A stretch of 64,000 bases of DNA from Leguminivora glycinivorella (taxonomy: Eukaryota; Arthropoda; Insecta; Lepidoptera; Tortricidae): NCBI RefSeq assembly GCF_023078275.1, contig NC_062987.1:22305772-22369771 (forward strand), given 5' to 3'. Below are positions 10,029-20,849 of this stretch, piece after piece. A model generated the notes under the pieces. It did not search any database and was not told where the DNA came from. It saw only the letters and a list, made by a program, of their open reading frames with translations. Position 1 is the stretch's first letter. Each line of letters opens with the position of its first letter. A program made the translations under genes and the position numbers.

Positions 10029-10160
10029 TTTTTATGGGGTAGGAGGCAAACAAGCAGACAGGTCGCCTACTGGTAAGCGATCACTGCCACCCATGGATAC
10101 CGGAAACACCAAAAGTGTTGGAAGTGCGTTGCCGGCCTTTAAGGTGTACACTTTTTTTTT
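10029..10160 (-). mobile_element. CR1-like LINE 3' end fragment, minus strand
   Basis: The reverse complement reads AGGCCGGCAACGCACTTCCA, then the GTGTTTCCGGTATCCATGGG and GGCAGTGATCGCTTACC blocks, and ends GTTTGCCTCCTACCCCATAA. It parallels 32715-32829 closely, which also carries the end of an RT C-terminal frame. Only the 3' untranslated part is present here. Confidence 0.7.
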
Positions 10161-10589
10161 AAAAGATTTCAAAGTAGTATCGGTCCGGTCCGGAAATAAC
10201 GCCGATGACGATTCATTCTATAGTTTAGCTGTATGGGCAGACATAACAATCGAAGACATTTAAAACCAAGTTCGGCTTTGCGAGTTTTATACCTACAAGT
10301 ACATAAGAGTAAGATGTAAAAGTCGCTGACATGGACTATTTTATTCGCTTTTTAGTGTTAAGAACGCCTATTGCTTCCTATCTATACTCTCACTCAACAT
10401 TATGTATACATAAATGTAATGTGTAAAATGGTGCAATAAAGTATGTTTACATACTTACTTACTTAATATTAAGTGATGATGTTTAATGATATGTATGTAC
10501 TTAAAGTGTTAGTTCCTTATAACAATCCCTACAAAAACGTTCCTTCAGTGTTGTTCTTGAAACAATTTCGTATTTCTACTCATACATAC

Positions 10590-10690
10590 ATATAATCACG
10601 GCTATATCCCATAAAGAGGTAGGCAGAGCACACGAATTACCAAGTTTCAGTGCCACTATTCATACGAAGAAAACTGAAGTAATCTTTGCT
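10590..10690 (-). repeat. Dispersed repeat, also at 49468-49560
   Basis: The reverse complement contains GTGGCACTGAAACTTGGTA, GTGTGCTCTGCCTACCTCTT and TATGGGATATAGCCGTGAT. The plus strand at 49468-49560 has the same blocks with scattered changes. It is probably a LINE or SINE fragment; the family is not identified. Confidence 0.6.
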
Positions 10691-11224
10691 TTGGTTGCTA
10701 ACACTAAAACCCTGACGACACATGAACGTCTTATAAACTATATGGCAGCTCATTACAAAAACTGAAGGATTAAAACGAGCTTTGAGACTAAGTAAGAATT
10801 AATATTTGTTAAATATTAAAATAAAGACTACATGAAACTTTACACTAGCCGTGTATATAAACAATGATATCCTAAATGTTGAGGACGACAATCGTTCGCT
10901 ACGTAGAATTGCTATTACATAATGACAGGCGTTATTTTTGTGCCATACTCCCAACAAAATCCAACTCACTAGACTATCCTGTTTGCCGTTGGTAAACACA
11001 AATCTATTCTATATTGACCATCTATCAAATTATAGAACTTCCTACTCTAATGTTGATAACCATACAATAGACCTATACATATCAACACTAAGATTAAGTA
11101 AAGATAAAAGTAAATTAAGTAAAGGTAAGTTAAGAACATGTTAAGTTTTAAGTGAGAACCCTTATTCTATAGGATAAAGTCCTGCTCCTAGGTTTTCCAG
11201 AGCTCTCTATCTGAAGTAGTCGTC
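10691..11224. other. AT-rich intergenic DNA
   Basis: No gene is recognised. The short open frames here have no protein-like composition. About 11085-11140 is rich in AAGTAAAG-type simple sequence. Confidence 0.5.
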
Positions 11225-11229
11225 AACCA

Positions 11230-11525
11230 GTTGGGACTAGTCGGCGACGGCGGGCGGCGGCGGCGAGGCGGCGGCGGCGAGGCGGCGGCGACGGTAGGCA
11301 AGGCGGCGACGGCAGGCAAGGTGGCGACAGCAGGCAAGGTGGCGTCGGCAGGCAAGGTGGCGTCGGCAGGCAATGCGGCGACGGTAAGCGGTCTGACTAG
11401 CCCATGGAGCATGACTAGGCGAGGCGGTGCATGAGGCGGCGACGGCGAAGGCTGACAAGCGCGTGGCGCGTGACGACACGGTGAGTGAGGCGGCGACGGT
11501 AGGCAACGAGGCGGCGCCGGCGCGG
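11230..11525. repeat. GC-rich minisatellite (GGCAAGGTGGCGTCGGCA-like, about 18 bp)
   Basis: Units of the form GGCGRCGGYAGGCAAGGY recur at about 18 bases between 11283 and 11390, with diverged copies continuing to 11520. It is strongly GC-rich against an AT-rich background. Open frames on both strands (Ala/Gly/Pro-rich) are a product of the repeat. It directly adjoins a SINE fragment. Confidence 0.75.
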
Positions 11526-11555
11526 GTGCGAGCCCGGCCGTCCCTCTTCTCGTTT

Positions 11556-11603
11556 GAATCTCAAGATTTGGCGTAGGCACTAGTTTTACGAAAGCGACTA
11601 TCG
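11556..11603 (-). repeat. SINE fragment (3' part), minus strand
   Basis: AATCTCAAGATTTGGCGTAG and the following CACTAGTTTTACGAAAGCG match the SINE at 37622-37668. The tRNA-like head is absent, so this is a partial copy. Confidence 0.65.
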
Positions 11604-12090
11604 ACTGATCTTACTACACGTAAAATACTAAATAAATGCTAAACAAGTAGGTATGTTGAAGTCATTGAAACTAACCTATTGCGGCTATGTATTTACAAAG
11701 TAAAACTTACAGAAATAAACTAAAACTACCTAGAAATAATATTTAACCTAGAAATAAAACTTAAAACAAGAAATTTAAGTTGCCTAGAAATATGTGAATA
11801 TAAATTATGGTGTATTATTTTTGGAATTTCCCTTTTTATTCTACTTAAGTAGATTTTTCTTTCTCGCTGATCCAACAACAAAAACTATAATGGTCGTTAG
11901 AACTTTAAACTGAATCATTCATTACGTATCGAAACGTAGGTGTAACAATAAATCGGCGACAACTTTACAAACAATAGCATAACAGTATATTCATAAATTC
12001 TATAGATAATCAAAATCAAAAAATCAAAAATATAACTGTATATAAATATAAATTACCCAAATATCCTAGAAAAACAGGAAAAGTAAAAAA
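11604..12090. other. AT-rich intergenic DNA
   Basis: Simple A/T-rich sequence. Recurring CCTAGAAATA and AACTTA blocks (11725-11795) suggest weak tandem structure. No gene seen. Confidence 0.45.
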
Positions 12091-12094
12091 ACAG

Positions 12095-12235
12095 AAAAAT
12101 TTGATTATCCCATCGGAGGTTCGAACTCTGGACCTTCGAATCACATGTCCGATGTACTACCGCTGAGCCACATACGCTGTTAGCATAAGCTCGAATTTGT
12201 TGACCAGTATCCTCCCGTGTGACATAGTTTGAAAA
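12095..12235 (-). mobile_element. tRNA-derived SINE or tRNA-like fragment, minus strand
   Basis: On the minus strand there is a box A-like GTGGCTCAGCGGTAG, a 5-bp anticodon-type stem with a 7-base loop (CATGTGA), and a box B-like GAGTTCGAACCTC. The T-stem pairs at 4 of 5 positions. The acceptor stem does not pair and position 33 is A rather than T, so it is not a working tRNA gene. Pol III box spacing fits a SINE head. Confidence 0.55.
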
Positions 12236-12289
12236 CCCCACAATCCCTAAATCTGATCAATTTTACCTATAAAAGATTTTAGCTTAAAG

Positions 12290-12445
12290 TTTAGCTCGCT
12301 AACATTACTAAACACTAAAACTAACTTTCCAACGCTTTCTTATGAACCATGACTAAGAACACTCCCGACTAATTCAGTTTTCAAACAAAAAATAAATATA
12401 AGTTGGTTCCTGCGTTCGGGAGCTACGATAGCACAGACAAACACA
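12290..12445 (-). repeat. Dispersed repeat next to (CAGA)n, copy 1
   Basis: The reverse complement contains TCGTAGCTCCCGAACG, then AACTGAATTAGTCGGGAGTG and TTCTTAGTCATG. The plus-strand copy at 18056-18170 has the same blocks (GTAGCTCCCGAACGGATGAA, GAGTTAGTCGGGAT, TTCTTAGCCATG). Both copies have a GTCT/CAGA microsatellite on the same side, so the microsatellite is probably part of the mobile unit. Confidence 0.6.
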
Positions 12446-12692
12446 CACACAATACAGACGGACAGTCGAACAGACAGTCAGACATACTTACATACAGACA
12501 GACAGAATAAACTGTCAGACATACAGTCAGACAGACCGACGTACATACATCCATACATACAGACAGATATACAGACGGACAGACATACATACAGACAAAC
12601 AGACATACAGACACACGGACAGTCGAACAGACAGACAGACGTACAGACAGACAGTCAGACATACATACATACATACAGACAGACAGACAGAC
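12431..12692. repeat. CAGA/CATA microsatellite
   Basis: Imperfect runs of ACAGACAG and ACATACAT over about 260 bases. The Cys/Val/Ser-rich open frame on the minus strand here is a by-product. Confidence 0.85.
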
Positions 12693-12720
12693 TTATAGCA
12701 CTCCGTAGCGCGTCGTTTTT

Positions 12721-12960
12721 ACTCGCTACGCTCGTGGTTCAATAGATTCCCTCGCTTAGATACTCAAGTATCAACTTTGGCACGGCCGGTCAAACAACAA
12801 ACCACTCGCTACGCTCGCGGTTCAATACTAGAATCTCTCGCTTAGATACTCAAGTATCAACTTTGGCACGACCGGTCAAACAACAAACCACTCGCTACGC
12901 TCGCGGTTCAATACTAGAATCTCTCGCTTACGCGAATATCAACATTGGCAAGCGGTTAAA
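12721..12960. repeat. Tandem repeat, about 85 bp x 2.8
   Basis: Units start ACTCGCTACGCTCG at 12721, 12804 and 12890 (periods 83 and 86) and contain CAAGTATCAACTTTGGCACG and CCGGTCAAACAACAAACC. The second and third units are closest to each other. The last unit is incomplete. Confidence 0.85.
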
Positions 12961-15375
12961 CAACAACTTTGCCCCCTTGTAAAATAAATAACTAGGTAAG
13001 ATATGTATTATTATTTATCTAATCTTAGTGACAATACAATACTAACTTAACCTACCAAACCCCTGTTTACAGTATATTGAACAATCTTGTCAAAAGAAGA
13101 CAAAAAACCCTCTAAAAATCAAAATCGAAAATCAAAATCTTTTGTGATAAAATTTTGATTCCCTCGTACATTTTCAACCTGAGCGCACCGTCTAGTAACC
13201 ACGTAGTCCACCAGACTATACTCGCTCTGTCAGTGTTGCCCGCTAAAATTTACTGACAGATGGCACTTTTCCTCACTAGTAACAATAGTTCCATAGTTTG
13301 TCAAAAAAAACAAACAACTTTCTCCGCGTTTTCACTTGTTTATCAAGTTTTTAACGTAATTTTTATTCTATTATCAAGTGGAAATATATTCGCATACATA
13401 ACAATCAATGAGGTAAACCCCCCGTACAAAAATAAGTGATAATTTAACCGCAATTCCACGACTATTGAAGCCGGCAAAACAACGTAACCTATCAGTGAAA
13501 TTCATCATTTACTGTGAAACGAAATATAACAAATCTAGTTAAAATGTGTAATGTGTTAGATATTCAGTAACTACCACATGTTGTGTAAGTGATTTGTGGA
13601 ATAGTGTTAAGTAATATGTGGAAAGAAAATGGTCAATCACCATTTATTGTCTTCAAACCCGTTGAATGCTGTAAGGTTAGTAATCAATTTATAGTTACAC
13701 TGTATATAAATAAGATGCGTATAATCAAAACTACTCAAACTTAATACAATGAGTTGAAACTACAACTTGAGTCCTTTTTCACTGCAACAAATTGTGACAT
13801 TAAAACATGTCACTTGCAAAACAAAACAAATACACTCTTAAGTAAAACAAAGACATGAACAAATGTAAACAAATGAAGCTAACAACATTCTAATGTGGCA
13901 AACAACCACAACATGGCATACAAATGCCCGTCCTGATCACAAATAGCCCATCCTGGTCACGGCACCAAATTGTAACAGTCAAAAGGTGACCTACCTACCC
14001 TACCCTATACTCTACTCTAAGCACCCCATATATTTAACAACCCAAGAACCCATTAAGCTTAAGAACTACCCCTAAATTTAATCCCAATTTATTTTGTTTG
14101 TTTTGTTCTGCATTTAAAACGATTGGCCATAGAAAAATAATAAAATGTGATCGTTTAGTAGAGGAAGGACGCCTAAGTTGTACGAAGTAACCACAAATCC
14201 TTTTCTCAAGTGTAGGAAGTATCAACACACTAGATATTCCCCTAACATTTAGAAATTCTACCTCCTAGGTAATAATAGTTTCCGCTATTCTGATATTCCC
14301 TATAGATGAGTACCGATACATAATTTATTTTATAGAGCAATTACAACCAACATGTTCATTCAATTCTCATAGTCAAATATACACTTTGTGAAGTAGAAAG
14401 AAATAAAATACAATAATTAAGGTGAAAAATTCAATTTATTTGTCAAATTTTTAGGAATTTTATTTTTAAAGGTGTTTTATCCCCAACGCGTCTTAGTACG
14501 AATTACAATACATAGTCGGTAATACATACTAAGCTGTGACCATCAACGTAGAGCTATTTACCAATTCAATTCTTTCTTCGAATTGAATATGAAATTGGAA
14601 TTCTATTTCAATTATTTCTATTTTATATTGAATCAGTGAACATACATCTTCAATATTGATACTATTCAAGATAATTTAAAGGAAAACACTGCAATTCAAG
14701 AATTCCAAGAACCCCTTGTTTTATTTTGTATTTAGGGCTTTATTTAGGCAAATACCCCTGGTTTGCGCATGAGGTAAGGTCGCCTATTCTGTCATCTAAA
14801 ATGCCAGGCCTTGGATCCTTTCTTAGAATCATCTTTTCTGGAATGTGAACCTATCAACCGGTTCTCTTAAAAATTTTGAACCATATAAACCATAGAACCC
14901 CAGACTCTCCTCCAACATATCGACAAATGAAGACTACAATTACTATATTTGAACAAGACAATTCCATTTAATGGCCATCATTGTATGTGGTAAGCTCGTA
15001 CGCATTGCTATACAAGACTTGCCTCAACTGTCACGTTACGCTTAGCTGATATACTCAAGCCTGGACCTTCTGCCCAAACAAGCATCATAACTTCAATGCC
15101 AAGTAGCGAGAGAAAAGACCTGAGTCTCTTTAATTTATCAAAAACAAATCCGAAATAAATATATTTAATTCAAACTGGCATTCCCGACAGAACCTAGTCC
15201 CTAAGCTTCTCAAAACCCAGCTATCCCATATACTTCAGCAATTAAACCTCCAAAGATATAGTCCCCATTAGCAGCTCATTCTACAGATATAATAAATAAT
15301 AAAAATATAATATCACGTATAAAGAAATAAAAATAATCTTTTATTTCTGAAGAATAAATAAAATATAATTGGCTT
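12961..15375. other. AT-rich intergenic DNA
   Basis: No coding frame with protein-like composition and no RNA gene is recognised. No repeat shared with the rest of the window was noticed, apart from short AT-rich duplications. Confidence 0.45.
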
Positions 15376-15380
15376 CAGCA

Positions 15381-15738
15381 TTTTCTGAAGTTGATTAAGA
15401 ACCTTAGTTCATTTAAAAGCAAAAGCTTGTATAAATAACCATATAATTAACATTGTAATAAGTTCTCATATAAAATAATTTAGTTTGCTTCAGCATTCAT
15501 TGGAATTAATGGAAGACCCTTGGATCTCATACACAGAAAATATGCAGATAAGCATTGTTTTTCTGAAGTTGTTTAGAACCTTAGTTCTCTTAAAAGCAAA
15601 AGCTTGTATAAATAGCCATATAATTAACATTGTAATAAGTTCTCATATAAAATAATTTAGTTTGCTTCAGCATTCATTGGAAATAATGGAAGACCCTTGG
15701 ATCTCATACACAGAAAATATGCAGATAAGCATTGTAAT
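15381..15738. repeat. Tandem duplication, about 178 bp x 2
   Basis: TTTTCTGAAGTTG at 15381 and 15559 begins two copies that share CTTAAAAGCAAAAGCTTGTA or near variants, TTGCTTCAGCATTCATTGGA and GGAAGACCCTTGGATCTCAT. The copies differ at only a few positions, so the duplication is fairly recent. Each carries a TATAAATAGCC or similar motif. Confidence 0.85.
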
Positions 15739-15922
15739 AAAATTATAATATAATATGCTCCAGAATTTCAGAGATTTATTTAAAATCTATAGATTATTCA
15801 AAGTGTATAATAAAAACCCTTAATAAATCAGTTATGTTTCAAAGTACCACAAAATAGTCATATAACAAAGCACAATAGAACATCATAATGAAATCACAAA
15901 GAAAAACAGTGATAAATATTAA

Positions 15923-16115
15923 AGAACTCACATGACTCCTTCTTATCTTTGGAGAGATCTCCCCGTGGCTGCCTCGACCCGCGACTCGTTCCTGAATGTC
16001 CCCTGCGCCCCGTGTACTGGCTTATATAGCCCGCTCGGGTGCCGGCCCCGCCCGAACCTGCCACGCTAGCGTCCCCCCGGAGCCCCGACGGCATTGCTCG
16101 CTTGTATTACCATAT
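15923..16115 (-). promoter_or_regulatory. Candidate TATA promoter and first noncoding exon, minus strand
   Basis: On the minus strand, a GC-rich region with a CCAAT motif (about 16165-16175) leads to GCTATATAAGCC at about 16020-16031. About 60-100 bases further on, TCATGTGAGTTCTTT gives a good 5' splice donor (GTGAGT, about 15923-15928). This layout (CCAAT, TATA, short GC-rich leader, donor) is that of a gene or LTR start. I could not identify a following exon. The TATA motif is palindromic, so plus-strand use cannot be excluded. Confidence 0.35.
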
Positions 16116-16660
16116 ATGGGCATCCGAAGCGCACCCTCCAGCGCCGACGCGCTCATCTCGATCGTGATTGGCTGCGCACCATCGCCTGACGCCAAGTCGA
16201 GTTTCGACCTGTTTCCTAGAACTTTTGCTACCGATGTTTTGAATGATGTTTCTACTTGGAATGAAAATAACGATTATATTTATGCATGCATAGGTTTGTA
16301 CGAAACGAGATTATCGGATCGTCACACGCTGAGCAACTATATGTAGGAAGAAAGGCGCCACTTTTGAGCCGTGCAACATCAACTTTCAAACGTACAAGTG
16401 TATAAGGATTAGAATTCAAACTGTGCTTATATTGACCGAGGTATGGACAGTGATTACTTTTTTGGTGTCTATCAAGCACCCGATATTTCGATGCAGTTAC
16501 AAACATCATGGTCTCGGGTAACTGAAGATAGCGGGTGGCATTTGGTTGATGTCAAAGTTGTGTAGCGCGCGGTCTACCCTCAATTCGTTCGCTTTCAACT
16601 TTGACAAGAAAAACTTGATTTATCCAAGGTACAGAGCACACCTGTATATGATTGTGTGGG
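16110..16660. other. Mixed-composition intergenic DNA
   Basis: GC-rich to about 16200, then AT-rich. The segment at 16430-16520 (CTGTCCATACCTCG-type and CCCGATATTTCGATGCAGTT) partly matches 25405-25440 (CCCGATATTTCGACGCAGTT), which suggests a dispersed repeat. No gene recognised. Confidence 0.4.
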
Positions 16661-16687
16661 TAACGTGTTAGGGTCCCCCCACATCTA

Positions 16688-16789
16688 GCGTCTCGCGAGC
16701 GTCGCGACGTGCCAACTGTATGGGCAAAGCCTGACGCCGCGTCGACGTCGTCTTTTTCCATACAGCCCGACGCGACGCTCGCGAGACGC
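16688..16789. mobile_element. GC-rich MITE-like inverted repeat
   Basis: GCGTCTCGCGAGCGTCGCG at 16688-16706 is the perfect reverse complement of 16771-16789, with CTGTATGG and CCATACAG also inverted inside the arms. The whole GC-rich block runs to about 16890. It looks like a short foldback or MITE; target duplications were not identified. Confidence 0.6.
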
Positions 16790-17284
16790 CCGCTGATGCG
16801 GCGGACCGACGCCCGACGCCCGGCGCCCGTCGCTCGGGCGTAAATAAGGTTAATCGCGCCGTTAATACGCCCGCGCGTAAACCTCATCGGGGACATAACT
16901 ATGTTTATAATTTATTGATGCAGAGAGCGGCCGATATCTCAATCGAGTAAGCGGTGATTATTCATCGGATCATATTTTGGGAAAGAGATATTTTCTGTAA
17001 ATTTTTGAGAAGAAGAACCAACTGCAAGGAATCTATTTTGAGTTGACTACTCGTATGAGAGCCGCAGACCGGGACCGGGACCAGGGTCCCAGATATCTTT
17101 TTTTTTTTAATATTCGTTTAGTATTCATTGACTTGACAATGACGAGTTCTTGTCGTACCAATTGGTCCATAGAAGATCACGTTTAATTTGTTTTAAAAAT
17201 CCTTGCGTTTCTAGCATGGTAATATCTTGCGGATAAACTGGCCAAAGTTGACATCGACACGTCGCGGCTCGGCGCGCAAGTTTG

Positions 17285-17385
17285 TAATCATCATCATCAC
17301 CATATCAGCCCTTTGTCGACCTCTACTTACCCTTTTTCCAGTATGCCACATGCCAGGGCTAGTCTGAACTAGTAGACCCGCGATT
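17285..17385 (-). mobile_element. RTE-like LINE tail fragment
   Basis: ATCATCATCATCACCATATC followed by AGCCCTTTGTCGACC is the common minus-strand 3' tail of Lepidoptera RTE-type elements (GGGCTGATATGGTGATGATG on the other strand). No coding part remains. Confidence 0.45.
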
Positions 17386-17994
17386 TTCCGAATATCGTGC
17401 TCACCTCACCCACCCAACGAAAAAACGTATGCCAGACGATTCTTACATCCGAATGCGGCCACCATTCCGTCAACAGACTCGCCCAACTCCATTTCAGCTT
17501 GGTAATGAATAAACTCAATTTGTAATAAATAGTAAACATGCTGGATAATATAATATCGAACCATGCGCTTGGTTCCAGGGCTGACTTGAGATGATAGAGT
17601 GCAGCTGTTGTTTCTGCCCGGCGTGGCACGTTAACTGCAAGTACAAAACTAGCCAGTCTCATTTCTCCCGTGGCTAGCCAGCAGCGGGGGCGTTGGGGTC
17701 ATTTCGACTCCCAAATTTGCAATTTGATCTAGGCAATACTGATGTACGGAATTACAGATAATGTGTAAAATGATATATATTTTTAAACTAGTTGAAACTG
17801 ATCTTGATAAAATGTCAATGAAAAGCCTTAGCGTGCTACTTTTACATTTTGCCAAGATATTTAAAATTCATATTTTTCCTCGTCATTCTTCCAATATTTA
17901 TGTTAACAAACCTTTTACAACTAATCTTCTTTCCTTTCGTTTCGGCTAAGTTTGTCGGAGTGTCTTTTTTCTGAAAGATGACGTCATTTAGGTA

Positions 17995-18190
17995 CTTTGT
18001 TTATCTACTTTTTGGTCTGTCTGTTTGTCTGTCTGTGTGTCTGTGTGTGTCTGTGGCATCGTAGCTCCCGAACGGATGAACCAATTTAGATTTAGTTTTT
18101 TTTTGTCTGAAAGCTGAGTTAGTCGGGATTCGAGTGTTCTTAGCCATGTTTCATGAAAATCGGTATATTACGCGGACGGGGTTTTTTTCA
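17995..18190 (+). repeat. Dispersed repeat next to (GTCT)n, copy 2
   Basis: GTCTGTCTGTTTGTCTGTC is followed by GTAGCTCCCGAACGGATGAA and CATGAAAATCGGTATATTA. It is the plus-strand counterpart of 12290-12445. Confidence 0.6.
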
Positions 18191-18589
18191 AAATTTTATT
18201 TTTTTTATTGTAAGTAGTGCGTTATGCTTTTTCCGTTAGTGCGTTATCTGTATTCCTTTTAAAGTCAAAAACTATTATTTTGTGACGAATATAAGACTGC
18301 AAATTATTACAAACCGCAAAAAGTTAAATGCCGAAATAACCCCATCACACCGCGTGTCCAGTGCATTAGGAAGTTATAGGTAGTAACGCAGACCCTCCGT
18401 TAGTGGTGCTCAGCCGGCGCATTCGCAATAATGCATTGTACGCTTAGCCCCGCTATCGCCATTACACTTAATGTACACTAGAGCTAGAGCGCAATTAAAA
18501 CGGGTCACTTTGCATACTAATTTGGTATCGTATTGGATCGTCTCATTCGTTGCCAAGTTTGTACAGGTATTCTCCCCATTCCACTTTCG

Positions 18590-18785
18590 ACATCATCATT
18601 CATCATCATTCTCTTGCCCTTATCCGTCACTTGGGGTCGGCGCAGCATGTCTTTCTCTTCCATACATCTCTGTCACTCGTCATCTCATCCTTAACTTGTT
18701 TCAGTTCCATATCATGTCTCACACAGTCCATCCACCTCTTCTTCGGTTTTCCTCTCCCGTTACTTCCACCACCTTCCATATAAAC
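18590..18785 (-). pseudogene. RTE-type LINE C-terminal end, minus strand
   Basis: Minus-strand translation gives GRGKPKKRWMDCV, then HDMELKQVKDEMTSD and WKRKTCCADPK followed by a stop, and then an ATGATGATGAATGATGATG tail. This C-terminus (PKKRWMDCV...KRKTCCADPK stop) and the short trinucleotide tail are typical of RTE-clade elements in moths. It is 5'-truncated, leaving only about 50 codons. Confidence 0.8.
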
Positions 18786-18789
18786 AACC

Positions 18790-19425
18790 GACAAACATTC
18801 ATAATTTTATTTTTCTCGTTTGGTGTTGCCGTTTTTGTGTTTTGATATTTCTCATAATTTTCTTTGAGAATGTTCGATGTTTATTGATTCGGTAATCTTA
18901 AGCTCCCGTATTTTAGATCGATGATCCTAAATGTTACCACGTTGACCGGTAAAAGTTGGTTTTTGCAAAATTCTCTAACTAGGTTTTGTCGTACCTTCCT
19001 AGGTCTTAATTCGGTTCCTATGCGAGCTTATTATACATTTGGGCTATTTAAACCTATGATCAGAGTTTATCGAGAGTTCACACGTTTACCACTAACCGTG
19101 AGTAGTAAGTAGCAAAAGTATAAACTCGTAAAAACACCTGTGACTATGAGTAAAAAGGTAAAATGTGAAGGCCAGACACACTTCCCCTTAAATATGACAC
19201 ACTAACCCGTGTTGACCTTACATGATTGTATACAGCGTACACCGTGGCACCGCCAGGATTCGTGCCTAAGTCCCTCAATCAGCAGATTACTCCGCGAGAT
19301 AATACTTCCACGAGGCTTATTTTTGTACAAAGAGAAACAAATTCTTTAGAATGAATAAGGTTTAATACTTTAAAGGTTTTTATTTTTATCATTTATTTAC
19401 TTCCCTTATTTTTTTTCAACTCAAA
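18790..19425. other. AT-rich intergenic DNA
   Basis: Nothing recognised. Short open frames are not protein-like. Confidence 0.45.
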
Positions 19426-19429
19426 AGAA

Positions 19430-19546
19430 CTCTGTGGCGTATTTTTTTTAATTATTAATGGGCTTACTCTTGGCCACAGACTAGCCAAAGGCAAAGACGT
19501 GGCCTACGATGGAGTGAGCTCGCCCAGAAGATGCCTGTTCACTCTT
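19430..19546 (-). pseudogene. LINE C-terminal fragment (FKSRVNRHLL type), minus strand
   Basis: The reverse complement of 19460-19546 translates as TFKSRVNRHLLGELTPS followed by a stop. This is a common end of CR1/Jockey-type RT proteins in Lepidoptera. The short 3' part continues to about 19430. Only about 17 codons are present. Confidence 0.65.
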
Positions 19547-19620
19547 GATTTGAAGGTATTTTTTTTATTGAGCCTTTCTCTAAAAACCGGAGGCAAATAG
19601 CAACTATACTCGGACGTATA

Positions 19621-19966
19621 CAGGGTGGGGCCTGTAACAAAGGCGAAGGATTGAACTCTAGGCTATTCTCCTTATACTGATCAACATTTGTTCGGCGACT
19701 TTTAAAAATAACTTGTATTTTGATTTTTATCACCCTTGAAAGTTTTTCTAAGAGGTAATGTATTGCGAATTCTGTTAAGTCTAAAGTGTGACAGACAACG
19801 TCAATGACAACAATAATGGCGTACATTGAAGCTAATATTTATTTTGTATGAAAAATTAAAAATTTTAAGACTTCATAATTTTTAAAAGTCACTGAACAAA
19901 TGTTGATCAGTATAAGGAGAATAGCCTACAGTTCAATTCTTCGCCTTTGTTACAGGCCCCACCCTG
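19621..19966. mobile_element. CAGGGTGGGGCC MITE, copy 1 (complete)
   Basis: CAGGGTGGGGCCTGTAACAA at the left end and its reverse complement at the right belong to terminal inverted repeats of about 90 bp, with few differences. Flanking TATA (19617-19620) and TATA (19967-19970) fit a TA target. The interior shares GACAGACAACGTCAATGACA and TGGCGTACATTGAAGC with 22413-22684 and 42755-43359. It has no coding capacity. It probably belongs to a Tc1/mariner-like group, judging from the TA target. Confidence 0.85.
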
Positions 19967-20223
19967 TATACACATGCCTCCGCATAATTATATACATAAA
20001 CATGTATCTACGTATACATAAAGCATGCCTCCTATACCTAACCTAAACAATGATTGACATAATGTAACTACAAACGTTGCGTATCAGATTATCATATATT
20101 CTTACTGTACGCGTATTATAGTTATACAACACACGCTAAGTACATTATATGGCCCCAGTACCATTCCATTACTAATACAATTGTTACCTATCCATTGTAT
20201 AATTATAGTACATTCAGTATAAT

Positions 20224-20405
20224 AGATGTATTGTGAAAATCTTTTCCTATACGGAAACATTTGTATTTATCATGCCAGTTCAGACAATGTCAGTATACTT
20301 CTAGTACTCTACTCTAGTCTAGTAGTCTGACTTAAACTTGTTCGTACGTTTTCGTAAAAATACGAACTTACGAAGGAAAAACATTTCGCACTACGTCTGT
20401 ACCCA
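20224..20405. mobile_element. GTGCGAAAA-type MITE, copy 1 (diverged)
   Basis: The left end AGATGTATTGTGAAAATC and right end TTTCGCACTACGTCTGTAC are inverted relative to each other. The interior has CATGCCAGTTCAGACAATGT. It is homologous to 61925-62105. Confidence 0.6.
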
Positions 20406-20529
20406 CTTATTCTGCCAATTGTATCGAGAGTTGCGAATTTATCAGTTAATTCATTCATAATTTCTCCATGCAACTTCGCAGCTCACTGTACCTGCTGAAA
20501 AATACTGAGATATTATCAAAACAATAAAC

Positions 20530-20765
20530 TTAGAACAGGATTGTATAGGTGCGCGTGGGCAGTGGCAGTGGGTGCTCAAGCACTCTCAGCTCAACACGTC
20601 CGTGCGAGTGACGCTCGTGACGCGGCGCGGCGGCGTGACGAGGGTCGCACTCCACACGTGTCGTGTTGTCGTGACAGCGTGTCCCGATTACGATCGCGTT
20701 AATTGGAGATTTGTTACTTTAATTACGATCTCCAGCGAGCGAGTTACTGCAAGAACGTGTTTTAT
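20530..20765. other. Isolated GC-rich, CpG-rich block
   Basis: About 200 bases with dense CG (GTGACGCGGCGCGGCGGCGT) and E-box-like CACACGTGT, in otherwise AT-rich DNA. A minus-frame-free open stretch (20572-20844, plus) has no recognised domain. It could be a first exon or regulatory region, or repeat debris. Unidentified. Confidence 0.3.
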
Positions 20766-20849
20766 TTACAAACGGAACAATCCAGGATTATTTTTACGAG
20801 CCTTTATGGAAAATTCCGTCGATGTCACAGTTGTCTTCATTTAAACCTT

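Noticed and set aside
12423..12674. Cys/Val/Ser-rich open frame on the minus strand
   Set aside because: It is a translation of the CAGA/CATA microsatellite; no independent coding signal.
18471..18845. 124-codon plus-strand open frame
   Set aside because: It is antisense to a recognisable RTE LINE C-terminus on the minus strand.
20572..20844. 90-codon open frame in a GC-rich block
   Set aside because: No recognised domain, start codon is not an ATG, and composition follows the GC-rich patch; kept only as an unidentified GC-rich block.
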